Shown here: positions 1-10,679 of the stretch, piece by piece
How the letters are laid out: each line of letters begins with the position of its first letter
Numbering within the stretch: position 1 is the first letter of the stretch
Assembly (NCBI GenBank): GCA_946406115.1
Contig: OX291545.1
Location: forward strand, 25,601,153 to 25,665,152
Reading direction: 5' to 3'
Source: Apoda limacodes
Lineage: Eukaryota; Arthropoda; Insecta; Lepidoptera; Limacodidae
Length of the DNA: 64,000 bases
Made by a program: the position numbers and the translations under genes
Notes under the pieces: generated by a model
Told to the model about the DNA's origin: nothing
What the model saw: the letters and a program-made list of their open reading frames with translations, nothing else
Databases searched by the model: none

Positions 1-1075
1 AGATGCAGCAACTTCTATAAACGTTGGGTTTGAAATAAGAGGCTGTGTTGCCCGCGCCATTTAACTTCCCCTGTCCTATACAAACTTTTACATATTTCGT
101 TGTATCAAGTGGTGGAACTACTATACAAAGTCTCAAACTATTTCTATTTTTAGTCAAATGCATGCTCGGAAATGACGTCATATCAATTATGTTTATGCAC
201 CTGCTATATGCGATGCGCGTGCGCCGGTTGATACTAACTGCCCTCTCCCTTGCAGCGCTTCTGGCTGTGGCTATATACTGTGTAGTTACAATACTAGTGT
301 TTTTACAAGCTTTTATTTAACTTGTTTACATTATGGTTAATGGAATGTATTTGCTCAAGTCAACAAAAAGCAAAAAGTTATAGTAATTCTGGATGGATTT
401 AGCTTTAATGACGATTGATCAATTAAACTTTAGGCTTTGACCGCTGTCATTGCGGGCAATCATGCCTAGCAGTGGACGCTTTTGTTGCATGAGACTGCAA
501 TTTGTGTTTTAGAAAAAACACGACCAGCGTCATTAGGTTATTTTGCTTAGTTACTCAATCATCATGGAATTAAGAAATAAATTTTTCACCTCTCCAGCGC
601 CAAAAGGGTGGTTTTGCTGTTCAAAAACAGAGGGCAAAATTAATTTTTGCTGCGAGCGTGAGACAAAGTAATGCAACAGCAAAAAATTAGAAACAAATTT
701 ATTTTAATGAAAAGCATAACTACATTTCATTTTTTCATTGTAAACGTACTTAATATTTATAATTAATGCTACCTACTAATAATTAATAGAGTTTATTTAA
801 AAAAAAATGTGCTTTGTTTTCGATAAATGTGTCATAGAGTAATTTCTGAACGCACGTCTAAAAAAAAAATAAAGCGAAATGGCGCGAAACTAATAAGTTA
901 TTTTAATCTTAGATTGTTTATTTATTGTAGGTATTGTTTTTTTTTAAAAAAAAAACTCGAGTTATGAAGATATTACACCAGCAGAGCTAAGAAAACTAGT
1001 GTCTAATGCTAAACCAAGCTTTTTACCAGAGAAGTCACGTGAAAAATATCTTACAGCATACGAATTGTTCAATTA
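1..1075. other. Unassigned AT-rich DNA left of the DNA transposon
   Basis: No recognisable gene or repeat family. The only notable signal is the strong candidate 3' splice site near 232-255, listed separately. Several A and T runs follow. An open frame from about 45 to 320 lacks any recognisable domain except a hydrophobic C-terminal stretch of about 20 residues. Confidence 0.5.
232..255 (+). promoter_or_regulatory. Candidate 3' splice site (branch point, pyrimidine tract, AG)
   Basis: A perfect TACTAAC branch-point match lies at 232-238, followed by the pyrimidine-rich stretch TGCCCTCTCCCTTGCAG ending in AG at 254-255. The branch A to AG distance is 18 nt, in the usual animal range. One frame after the AG encodes about 20 mostly hydrophobic residues (LLAVAIYC...) before TAA at about 318-320, as a short terminal exon of a membrane protein might. 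No upstream exon or donor is seen, so this may be chance or part of a noncoding RNA. Confidence 0.3.
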
Positions 1076-1087
1076 CACTGGTCAACA
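1076..1087 (+). repeat. Left terminal inverted repeat of the CACTG transposon
   Basis: CACTGGTCAACA, directly preceded by TTA. It is the exact reverse complement of 3279-3290. Confidence 0.85.
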
Positions 1088-1250
1088 AAAAAAAAACTTT
1101 TTTTTTGCCGTTGTTCGCCACTACTTTTTTTTTATACCTTAGCTAATGGGTAGTCAAGATATGTGTGTAACAGCCAATTACGTAGAAATTTTTTTTTATT
1201 GAAAAACAAAAATTGGGCTTATTTTTAACGATAATCATTTAAAAAAATAA

Positions 1251-2864
1251 TTATTCAGATGATTTTTTGGGTCGTTTTGCTTGTCTTTTGTAACTGCACG
1301 TTGGGACATCTCGTTTTAATGTCCAACCAAAATCTGCGACCATTTTTGGCGACCATTTTCCTTGATATCTCTTTTCCATCGCCATGATATCCTGATGGAA
1401 TCTTTCCCCGTGTTCGTCGCTCACCGCACCTAAGTTTTCTGGGAAAAAGTTAAGATGGGATTGCAAGAAATGCATTTTTAAGGACATCTTACATCCTTTA
1501 TAATACACAAGGCTTTATAATCCTCTAGTAATTTTGACACCATTTCCTCATAGTTTGGAGATTTTTTGTTTCCTAAAAAATTAGTATTTTTTTCTCTGTG
1601 TTTAATTTTAAAAGGAAATTGGAATCCTTCATGATCTTCCTTATATCCGGTCCTAAAAAAATTCCTTCTTTCAATTTAGCTTCACTCAGTCGATGAAATA
1701 TAGATTTTAAATATAGAAAACCTTCTCCATTTCTATCCATGGCTTTAACAAAATTTTTGATGAGACCCAATTTTATATGCAACGGTGGCAAAATAATATT
1801 GTTTCAGAAACATTTCTTTGTCCAGGGATGAAATTTGTCCTCATTGGCCAATCCTTTTTTATGTAATGTTCGCTTCTGGCTCTACTGTCCCACTCACATA
1901 AAAAACAACAGTATTTTGTGTAGCCTCCTTGCAATCCCAGTATTATTCCCACAACTTTTAGATCCGCACATATTTTCCAAGAATGAAGGTTGTACTGAAT
2001 TTTCTCGAGCAGATTCTTTATATTTTCATATGTTTCTTTCATGTGGACGCCATGTGCTAAAGGTACAGATGCAAGATCATTGCCATTATTGAGTAAGACA
2101 GCTTTTAAACTTAATTTTAAAGAGTCAATGAATAGTCTTCATTTTTCTGGTGAATAGTCGTATCCTAATTTCTCCATTAGTCCCCGCACATCATTGCAAT
2201 ATGTGAGACCACTTTCTTCTGCGAAAAAGTCCACAAATTCAGCATCGCGTTGCCTATAAACAGATATCTGTGTACTAGAGTGAAGTAAATTCCATTGTTG
2301 AAGTCTAGAACCTAAGAGTTTAGCTTGAGCTTTAGACAGACTTAGGTCTCTGACCAAATCATTTAGTTCTCCTTGCCGTATTAAATGTGGTTCCTTTTCA
2401 TTTACAAGGAAATCTTGTGACGGAATGGTGGTCTGAGTTGAACAATCTGATTCTATGTCGCTTACCTTCTTCTCTATATCTGTTCCCTGCTTTGGAGGTT
2501 GCGGTGGTGGACACTTTTCACTGTGAGGAAGAGGTTTTGTTACGGATTCTACATCAGGATACACAATTTTATCTCTTGTCTTGTACGAATATCCCTTCAG
2601 TTTAGTCAGACAGAAATAACAGTCAGTTACGTGATCTTTTTGTTCCCTCCAAATAACAGGTTTAGAAAATGGCATTGCTGGGTGGGTACATTTAGACCAT
2701 CTTCTAAAATAGCGTACACACCTTAGACAAAAATAACTTGGTGCCCAAGGTTTGTTAATAGTGTTTGGAATGTTCGAACCAAAATACAAATTATAAAAAT
2801 TGTTTAGTGACGGTGTAGGCCGTTCTCGATTTGAAATGGAAGTAAATTTTCCACAAATAAATCA
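1251..2864 (-). pseudogene. Broken transposase-like protein of the CACTG element
   Basis: Reading on the minus strand, an open frame runs from about 2861 to a TGA at 2139-2141 that sits where a Trp codon is expected. The same frame continues past it to about 1793, where it shifts. A second shift lies in the A-run near 1585-1590 and a third near 1500-1510, after which the frame ends at 1251. The N-terminal third is rich in paired Cys/His (ICGKF, CLRC, HVTDCYFC), suggesting zinc binding. Candidate catalytic acids are Asp at 2124-2126 (FIDS context), Asp at 1962-1964 (CADLKV) and Glu at 1404-1406 (within HGERFH). A CCFLC motif lies between the second Asp and the Glu. I recognise this as a multi-copy protein family of insects and other animals. 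The DDE assignment is inference from residue pattern. At least four disabling changes make it a pseudogene. Confidence 0.8.
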
Positions 2865-3278
2865 AAAAAGGTCTGGTTGAGCACTTTCGATTCATATTGT
2901 AAGCGGTGTATATCTAACACTTGTTTGAATTAAAATATCCGAAATATAACTCCAAAAACTTGTCACAACTAAATAAACTCCGCAGGAAAACTTCTCAAAA
3001 TAGAACGCCGTTAAAGTTAGTATTAAACGTCAAGAACCAACAATTATGTCGCATCGAAAAGTGAGGGTATATAGTGTACTTACGAGTAGCAGTTTTAGTT
3101 TTGGTATTATGATCAATAGTGATGACTTATTTCGACATACCCTCAAATTTTTGTCATATTTAAAAAAAAAAAATTTTTCGGACATCTCAATGTAAAAGAA
3201 GATTTTTATTATTTTTCTGTTAATACATGAACATTAGCGATACCGAAAATATATATTTGGACAAACGACAAAAAGTCG

Positions 3279-3290
3279 TGTTGACCAGTG
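3279..3290 (-). repeat. Right terminal inverted repeat of the CACTG transposon
   Basis: TGTTGACCAGTG, directly followed by TTA. It is the exact reverse complement of 1076-1087. Confidence 0.85.
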
Positions 3291-3293
3291 TTA

Positions 3294-5839
3294 TTGGCGA
3301 CGTTCAAAAGGTGCTAATGTTAAAAAGAATAGTTTGTATTGATTGATTATTTTTTAAGGGGCAGAGTATAGTAAGTATTTATTAATGAGAATAAACTTAT
3401 TGCCTAACATGGCCATCAGTGTATTCCTTACCTAAGACCTATTTTTTCGCACTTGCAGAGGTAAAAAGTTGTACGTTTCACGCGAGAGCAAATTATTTTA
3501 GGTCTCGTTCTTTTAAATCCCTTGCTGCGCGAGAATTCAATTCTAGACTACTTCGCTAGCTCGGAAAAACAACTTTTCCAACTTGTTAAATAAATAACTA
3601 TTAAGATTGTTCTTAAATTTAGCCTTAAAGTAGTGGGTTCGAATTCAGAGGCGCAAACAGAAAATAAGAAAAGAAAAAAACTAAAGGATATAGATTAAAA
3701 TTATAAAACTTAAGTTTCATTAAATGAATGCACAGAAGGCCAAGAAATTCGAAGGGAAGAATGGACGTAAGCGTAAAGACCAAGTAGGTAAAAATTTGTC
3801 TTGCTTGGATATGTAGGAAGAACTTATTTTCTGGAAGCTCCGCCGGGAAAGTGCTGGTAACCTAGAGTGTAAGTTTTTTCAGCAGTCCAATATACATAAA
3901 TCAGTGATCGCACCGCTTTGCCTTCAGAATTCCGGTGGACCTGAAAACGGGGGAAATAAAATAAAATAGTCTTGTTTGGGAACAAATAATGAAAATATTA
4001 AGAAATTATTCAAAAATGTGAATTTAGACTGTGGCAAGTGCAAGATAGACGGTAAGGCAAGAAAGGTTAGGAATGACAAATATGCATCTTTGTAATAGTA
4101 CATTATGATATAAGTAAGGGAGGATGCTCATCACAGTGGAGGTAATTCAGCCGAATATGTATTGAACAGAGCTCACTAGTGTCATACGACTGTTTTTTAC
4201 ACACTTGGAGTGTTTAAATATTGTAAAAAGTTGATATTTAATGGAATCTAATAGTTTTCATTTCTTTTTTCTAATAGTTCTTTGGACGCTATTAAGATGC
4301 TGAAATCGGTGTGGAAAGGCTGTTTTGTGAGCAAGTGTGTTGAAATGGTTATTAATTTACCGGTCCGATATATTGTGGGCTCCAGGTAATATTATAATCG
4401 TTTTATATGAACAAAAATAAGTAAACGTTCTTTGCTAAACGTTGGTAATGGCAAATAGATGATGAAAACAACAATATGAATTATGTTCGAAAAATGTCGG
4501 TCATATGGCAGTGGTCAGATGTTGCGAACGGCAATGTTTTGGCGTCATGGGCCGCCGCGCCTGGTCACAGTACAATGTAGTCACACGGTGCGTTGACCCG
4601 CCATAATTGTTCCGGATATGTGATGTGACAGGTACACGTCGGTCATGCGGAGATGACCATGATTTGGAACGCTTTGAAGATATGGTCAATACTGTTCACT
4701 GTAGGGTTCACTTTACAGGGCTATGTATTTGAAAGCCTAAGGCAAATTCAAAAATGATGCAAAAGCTTAATCTGTTCAAAGTACTTTCCAGCAAAATTTC
4801 TTGTACAATTATCTATTAATCTAGGGACACAAATCTGTTTGAATCTAAATTACAACACCTTTATATCTTTAAACTTTTGACAAGGTACCATATTTGGTAA
4901 GTCGTAAATAGGTCGTAGTAGAGTTTGAAAACCTAGTACTTAAGTTACTGTTGGGGTACCGGCCTACTCTCACCTAGAGTAATTTAAGCCGTAGTCAATC
5001 ATCAGGTTTGTTCATTATTCTTTCCAACACTCATTTAAGCCAGTGTGTGAAAAAAAAACTTCAGAAGTTAAGAAGACATGCCGTGTATCGAACACCTGCC
5101 CCTGAGAGATCACCTTGAGTTGTAGGTAAGAACGAACAAATAATGCGGTAAATTTGCCTTAAATTCTGTTGAGTGGGAAGTTTTAGAGAAGTTTTTGATA
5201 TCTTCCCCCCTATGCCTAAGTGCATTCTAACACCATTAATTTAGTAATGAAAATATAAATAAGAAGCTCAATAACATCGTGGAATGCTTTCAAGGCTTGC
5301 ATTCCTTATATTATATACGCATTGCAGCGATAAGTTACCTTTTAAAATAGTATAATCAACGTATGAATAAATTATCAATGTTTTTGGGTTCCATAAAAAA
5401 AAAACTGATTGTTGGATTTGCGAAGTGAAGAATTTGCAAATAGCTTCGTGAAATAGGCCCTTCTGCTTTCTCTTTCCCCGTTGTGTTTCCAATATGTATT
5501 CCATTTATATCAAGATATACTTATAGTCTTTAATGTAGATCTGTTGGTTGCTTATTTAGTTTTTTAAAGCAATTACAATGTTTTGTGGTGTTAGTGCTTA
5601 TGTAACAGATAGATCTTGTCCTTATTTACTCCCTTAAAGGACCATAACTCTTTAGTTAGGCTATCCTTTCTCATTTTATGACGCACAAATAAGGGCATTT
5701 TCTAATGTAATATTATAAAAACAGCTTTTAAATATCCAATTATATTCTAAAAAAAATTTTTATACCTGTGACTTTATACGGTTAATATTCAAAAATCTAC
5801 AAGAGATAGGTATTTTGCTACTCCGCATCCAAAGGCTGA
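3294..5839. other. Unassigned DNA
   Basis: No gene or repeat family recognised. A patch at about 4490-4700 is more CpG-rich than its surroundings and is open on the minus strand for 62 codons, but the peptide resembles nothing I know. It contains several GGTCAT/ATGACC-like words. It could be an old repeat or a regulatory patch. Confidence 0.4.
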
Positions 5840-6010
5840 CCTATCTGTCTTTCCAACCATAACAGGGCTCTATCTTTCAAACGGAAGTAGGTACAAGTCT
5901 AAAATTTTCACAGAATATGGGTTATAATGGTAGATTACCTAACAAATAATAGAAAGTGCAAAAAGATAAATTTAAGGGGTCCCTATACATGACACACGTT
6001 TTTGGTGTAT
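5840..6010 (-). repeat. Fragment of the GTGCGAGTCGG repeat family, antisense
   Basis: Contains words typical of the inner part of this lepidopteran family in reverse: a CTGTCT-type start, AAATTTTCACAGA, then a CAAATAATAGAAAGTGC-like segment and GGGGTCCC. With 6334-6391 it may form one element split by the SINE fragment at 6243-6292. Assignment rests on remembered family features. Confidence 0.45.
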
Positions 6011-6242
6011 TTGCCATATCGTATATATACCTCGTCGTACGTATATATATACATACACATACAAGCTTTAATCTTGCACTGATTATAGTGTAAGCTAAGC
6101 TCTAAAGTATAACAACAAGTAATAAAAACCGGTCAAGTGTTAGACAGGTTTGAGCCATTACCATCTTAAATAACCGTATCTGCGTCATTTAGCGAAAATA
6201 GTCTAGATAATTAAGAGAAATAGTAACACATTTGTTTATTGC

Positions 6243-6292
6243 AAACGATCTTCAAAGTAAAGCAACGTCGGGCTTGGTCAGTCACTGAATCT
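6243..6292 (+). repeat. 5S-rRNA-derived SINE head fragment
   Basis: AGTAAAGCAACGTCGGGC followed by TTGGTCAGT matches the internal promoter region of 5S rRNA (AGTTAAGCAAC..TCGGGCGTGGTCAGTA). Only about 50 bases are recognisable. It is a SINE relic, not a 5S gene. Confidence 0.6.
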
Positions 6293-6333
6293 GGCACAAT
6301 TTTGTTTTTGTTTGTATTCGTAAATTACGTAAA

Positions 6334-6391
6334 TGGTAGTACAGAACCCACGAAGCGCGAGTCCTACTCGGCTCTGTCCGTTTTTTTTCTT
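6334..6391 (-). repeat. End fragment of the GTGCGAGTCGG repeat family
   Basis: Reads ACAGAACCCACGAAGCGCGAG then TCCTACTCGG, a degraded reverse copy of the conserved end seen at 9032 and, in reverse, at 9925-10043. Confidence 0.6.
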
Positions 6392-6399
6392 AATTCATT

Positions 6400-7094
6400 A
6401 ACATCACAGTTTCGTATAATCTGACGTAGATGACAAAAAAAAGAATTTAAATATTAAATTCCCAGCTTGCAAATCATAACAAGTAACATTCTTTTGACAC
6501 AATATTTGTATAAAAATATAAGACTATCAGACGATCGGATAGACATGGAGACCACAAACGAATCTGTAAAGTCGGTTTTACACCGAAAGCTCGCCATAAA
6601 AAGTCGTAAAACGTATTTTAACATCCATCCGATAATCAATCTAACACGTCATAACTTTGACATCCAGTCTACCTGGACCTGACTTGTATTTCGAATCGTT
6701 GCACGCAATAATATACTAACATTTCCTGTTAATATGACCTATTTTACGTTATCAAGTTAGTGATACAATGAAAAAAATGCTGGATGTGTGTACTGACTTA
6801 GTAAATCTATATATTCATGTTAATTTGTAATAAAACTCTGTTTCTCAGGAATCAAAAATATTTTCTGACAAATTGGAAAGTCCCATGTTGTTCTATTAGT
6901 ACCTATTTGCAGGCGGTTTGTCAAAGATAAGCATTTAATTTTGCGCCAAATAACTACACAGTATAAAATAATGTTCTTTTCTTCTGTCTGTCTGTGGAAG
7001 AATTTTTCCGTAAATACTCTACCTTATGTAGTTTATGGATACTTCGTTAGAAAGCAGACCACGTTGGTTCGCAGGGTTAGCTGTTTATATGAAA
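6400..7094. other. Unassigned DNA
   Basis: No gene or repeat recognised. The interval is AT-rich, with short open frames on both strands that show no family features. Confidence 0.4.
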
Positions 7095-7625
7095 ACTAAC
7101 TTATTTCCGCGGCTTTGTCCGCGTGGACTTTTAAGAACCACAATACTTTCGTATTCCAATACAAAATTTCATCTTGTATTTTGCGTTCTAGCGGGTGATA
7201 TTCCAAAAAAACAGTGAATAACGTCAATTTTAACGGATTTAGATTTTCATATAATTTTCCAACCCACATAGGGGTAACCCCTTAGGGGATGAATTTTGAA
7301 AAATATTTTTGCTTACGTTATATGATCCTTTGTGCAAAATTTTAAGTTTCTTGACATACAAATATCGGGATTCTCTTACTGATTTTCATCCCTTATTTTA
7401 TCCTCTAGTGGATGATTTTCTATAAACGATGAAACAAGTCAATCTTAACTTTAATTCAAAGGCCAAATATCAATTTATGCAGTTAGCCTAACAATGACGG
7501 ATTTGTCAAGTAAGAAACTCACATGCCGAATTTCAAGTTAAGACCCAGCGGTTTGGGCTGTGCCATGTCAATGAATTAGTCTAATGTCATTAAATCAGTC
7601 AGTCAGTTTCTTCTTATTAATATAG
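7095..7625 (+). repeat. Retroelement-derived repeat, sense copy
   Basis: Starts near CCGCGGCTTTGTCCGCGTGG and ends with CCCAGCGGTTTGGGCTGTGC followed by CAGTCAGTCAGTTTCTTCTT and TATAG. A reverse copy at 53790-54140 shares the CCCCTTAGGGGATGA-like middle and the same end. The polarised CAGTCAGT...TATAG end suggests a retroelement 3' end. The class (LINE or SINE) is not determined. Confidence 0.55.
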
Positions 7626-9031
7626 GTACACAAAAAATTGATGACTACTTTTGTTCAAAGCCTATTTCTAAAGAAACCCTCGTTCCGTATAAAAGTAGGT
7701 ACCTATCCTATGCGTTATCTAGGTCTGCTGTTCAGGACATGATCTTCCTTTGTACCCATACAAACCTTTCAGCAGTTTATGGGTGATTGTGTCATTTATA
7801 ATTTTACTACGAAAGGTTGGTTCATTTTTTTTCTGAAAATATCTAAGGTTCCAGGTTAATTTTAAGTTGACAGAGTCTTTTCTACTGCTGTCACGTATCT
7901 TTACTCGTAACAAACTGTTATCAAAATAGATACACAAAAAACTCATTATTTTGATTTGTTTTACTCAAAAAAAATCGATAAATAATAAAAACAAAGTAAG
8001 GTTGTAAAATGAGATCGACAAACCGCTGCGTCACCGTGGTGTGTGGCGCGGCTTCACCGTGGTCTCACCGCACTCGCCACTGTCCGAGTTACGAAAGTGC
8101 ATTACAACGCCTTGAAAGTAATTAAGTCTGAGTTATTTTTAATGTTCACAAAAGTACAACTTATGTAGCAACCTCTTGGGTTTACTCTCTCTTTCGGTAG
8201 TATTGTGTTGTTGTTACACTTGATTCGTTAAAACTTAGGTACGTACTATGTGCAGGTTGATATAAAACTTGCTGGATGTCTAATAAGGTATGGCGAATGC
8301 CCTAGGAATGGAACATGATGGGTGAGAGTTGCAACAGATGGAGTAACATTGATAACTAAAGAGATCAAGCTCATCAAGATTTCATTTAAATTTCAGATTA
8401 GCACAACAAAAAAAAGTGCGCCATTAAATTAATGTAAAAAAGTAAAAATAAAATTAACATTTGAACGCGGCGAATTTGCGGCAAAATTACCTAAACTATT
8501 TTTATCATTTTCAATATAATTAGTTTTTTAAATAAACAAGTATGTTATTATGTTAATGTTTTAATTTACACGCATGTTTAAGAAAAGCCCTGTACAAGCC
8601 CTCGCCACAACTGAGCATAACTGGAGTCTGTGATGCGCCGCTTTGTCCTGCATACTCACGAACGTCCGGTTATGTGACTATTATATCTGCTATAGCGTTG
8701 CGTCAACGAAATAAATGAAGGGTAAACTGGCTTAATTCATAATCTTCCCAAAGCATAGCAGTAGCGACATATCTTACAAAAAACTGAACCACTAGACGGT
8801 CATGTTACTTAACCTGAATAATGGCATGTTTCTGAGTAACACTTAGAAAATACTCGGAAAGTAAGTACTTAATACCACCATTTTCCTGCAATTTTTTTGG
8901 GTCAGTTTATAAGCATTTTCACTGAAGTTCGATTGTAAGTTACTAAACTTCGCCGATTATGATTACATTATGCATATATTTAAAAGATTATTCAGATAGT
9001 TCAGAAATGTCGGTGATATTAAGTTACAACC
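7626..9031. other. Unassigned DNA with a CpG-rich patch
   Basis: No gene recognised. At 8010-8100 a CpG-rich patch contains TCACCGTGGT twice (8031-8040 and 8054-8063) and a third TCACCG. The segment near 8690-8720 (GCGTTGCGTCAACGAAATAAATG) resembles 43185-43215, so part of this is an undetermined dispersed repeat. Confidence 0.4.
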
Positions 9032-9430
9032 AAAAAAACGGCCAAGTGCGAGTCGGACTCGCGCATGTAGGATTCCGTACCATTATCTATAAAAACGGCA
9101 AAAAATCACGTTTGGTGTATGGGAGTCCCTAAAATATTTGTTTTATTTTAATATCATTATTTTTTTAAACGTGAATATATAACTAAATATTCTAGGAATA
9201 TTTCAAGCGTCTACTTGTTGCCGTTATCAATAAAGAGCAAAAACGAGCAATAAAATCACGTGGGAACCCCCTTCAATATTTATTTAATTTTAGTTTTTCG
9301 TATTTGTTGTTATAGCGGCAACAGAAATACATCATATGTGTAAATTACAACTGTCTCTCACGCTTCATGAGATAGAGCCTGGTGACAGACGGACAGCGAA
9401 GTCTTAGTAATTGGGTCCCGTAAAAACAGT
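9032..9430 (+). repeat. GTGCGAGTCGG repeat, sense copy
   Basis: Begins AAACGGCCAAGTGCGAGTCG and continues through ATTCCGTACC. It ends in the characteristic segment with TTGTTGTTATAGCGGCAACA, a degraded GAGATAGAGCCTGGTGACAG, and GGGTCCCGT at about 9413-9421. Its first 110 bases are repeated in reverse at 9925-10043. The family is abundant in Lepidoptera (recalled). No open frame is present. Confidence 0.75.
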
Positions 9431-9639
9431 ACAATGAAGAACCTTTTCTTTACTTAAAGTCGATTGTTAGGGTCTAGTTTTGACGCACTGACGAAAACAA
9501 AGAGATCGGCATGATTTTTTCAGTTCTTTTAAAAGAGAAAACCATCTTATTAATTCTAATTAATTAATTAATGTGAAAGTCAGTTTTTTATTGCTATTAA
9601 ATTCATTCGTTAATTCGGTGATAGTTCATAATTTCAGAT

Positions 9640-9876
9640 GAAAATTTACTCTGACTAAAAAACATTTAGTGCACCTGAAACATACCAAATATATAACTAT
9701 AAACAGTAAATATGTTCCATTTTAAGGTAACTGCGTCCTACAATTTGAGCAATCTGTACTACTATTTGAACTTGCATTGAAATGAGTCCCGTCTGCTTAT
9801 AGTTAAATATTTGGTATGTTTTAGGTGCACTTATTATTTCTTTTTAGTTCTTAATATTCTTTGAGTCGGGTTTTTT
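9640..9876 (-). repeat. Foldback element nested between the two GTGCGAGTCGG ends
   Basis: Arms at 9668-9701 and 9798-9831 are reverse complements over 34 bases with two mismatches, beginning AGTGCACCT and running through ATACCAAATAT. The right outer end AGTCGGGTTTTTTA (about 9864-9877) matches, in reverse, the left end of the related copy at 13231. The core contains TTTGAGCAA and TATTTGAACTTGC, also shared with 13320-13370. It is probably a non-autonomous DNA element. Confidence 0.7.
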
Positions 9877-9924
9877 AATTTATGTTAATTTTTTTTTAGT
9901 TCTTTAAAAATAGATAATTAAATT

Positions 9925-10043
9925 AAAATAAAAACAAATATTTAAGGGGGCTTCCCATAAAACAAACGTGTTTTTTTTTCATTTTTATAGATATGGTACG
10001 GAACCCTTCGTGCGCGAGTCCGACTCGCACTAGGCCGTTTATT
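9925..10043 (-). repeat. GTGCGAGTCGG repeat end, antisense
   Basis: The reverse complement of this block matches 9032-9150 for about 110 bases, including AACGGCC.AGTGCGAGTCGG, TTCCGTACCAT and TAAATATTTGTTTT. Either the two form the inverted ends of one 1-kb element or they are two independent insertions in opposite orientation. Confidence 0.75.
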
Positions 10044-10084
10044 TTTCACTACCGCACCACCTCTCATTTATAATTTCCTTTACA

Positions 10085-10200
10085 CAAAGGTTTGCTTGGT
10101 AGAGATCGCTCTTTAGCGATAAGGCCGCCTATTTGTACCTTTGTCAACTTACTTTTCTTATTTTTGTTAATTTATTATGTGCAATTAAGTATATTCAATG
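10085..10200 (+). repeat. LINE 3' tail fragment
   Basis: Carries GGTAGAGATCGCTCTTTAGC then GATAAGGCCGCCTATTTGTA and a late TGTGCAATTAAGTAT. A reverse copy lies at 57835-57975. I recall this as the 3' end of abundant lepidopteran LINEs. Confidence 0.65.
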
Positions 10201-10557
10201 CCCTCCTTCTGGGCTTTTCCGTAGTCGGGTACAAATAAGCATTTCTTCTAATAGGTACGATTTTTTATTCTACATAAAAAAAAACAAAAATATTGGCCAA
10301 ATACGGCGCGAGTGAAGTTGTGGGCTAAAACTAATATGAGACATGAAATAGATACATACAAAGTAGATAATATATCCTTATACGCAGACAGACATACCCG
10401 CACGTCGTAGCCAGTTCGTTTTGATTAATCACAAACACGAATTTGATTTATGGAAGCGGACAGCCTGTTTGTCGGACCGTTCTTTAAGGTACTGTCCTCA
10501 TTGGCATACCTATGCTTTACCATCGACCTGGTTCAGCGGACCGTACACAACACATCA
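10201..10557. other. Unassigned DNA
   Basis: Nothing recognised. The interval contains short AT-rich stretches and the weak inverted words GACCTGG/CGGACCG. Confidence 0.35.
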
Positions 10558-10679
10558 AACAAACTTTTCTGACCTGGTGGTAAAAAATTAAAACTACAGG
10601 CACCATATTGAAATGGTGTAAACCTAAAACGGCACTAGCGACCAAAAAACCCAAGGTCAGAAGGTCAGAAAAGTTTGTT
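10558..10679 (+). mobile_element. 122-bp MITE with perfect 18-bp inverted ends
   Basis: Left end AACAAACTTTTCTGACCT (10558-10575) is the exact reverse complement of 10662-10679. The core contains CACTAGCGACC and CCCAAGGTCAGAAGGTCAG. A second copy in inverted orientation occupies about 63890-64000. No clear target-site duplication is visible, so the superfamily is undetermined. Confidence 0.75.

Larger units (their letters stand above)
1076..3290 (-). mobile_element. Decayed DNA transposon with CACTG termini, 2.2 kb (CMC-like)
   Basis: The element is bounded by perfect 12-bp terminal inverted repeats, CACTGGTCAACA at 1076-1087 and its reverse complement at 3279-3290. Similarity continues inward imperfectly for another 20-30 bases. 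The trinucleotide TTA flanks both ends (1073-1075 and 3291-3293), consistent with a 3-bp target duplication. Inside, on the minus strand, lies a broken transposase-like frame. Termini starting CACT(G/A) with 3-bp duplications are known for CMC-group (CACTA, Mirage, Chapaev) elements, and the protein shows candidate D, D and E residues with CxxC and HxxxH motifs as expected for that group. The superfamily is therefore inferred, not proven. The stop and frameshifts mean this copy cannot make its own transposase. Confidence 0.75.

Noticed and set aside
1573..2042. Separate small host genes on the minus strand
   Set aside because: These frames are consecutive pieces of one broken transposase and are bounded by the transposon ends.
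7100..7217. Start of a small protein gene
   Set aside because: The frame lies in a dispersed repeat (CCGCGGCTTTGTCCGCGTGG family) with a reverse copy at 53790-54140.
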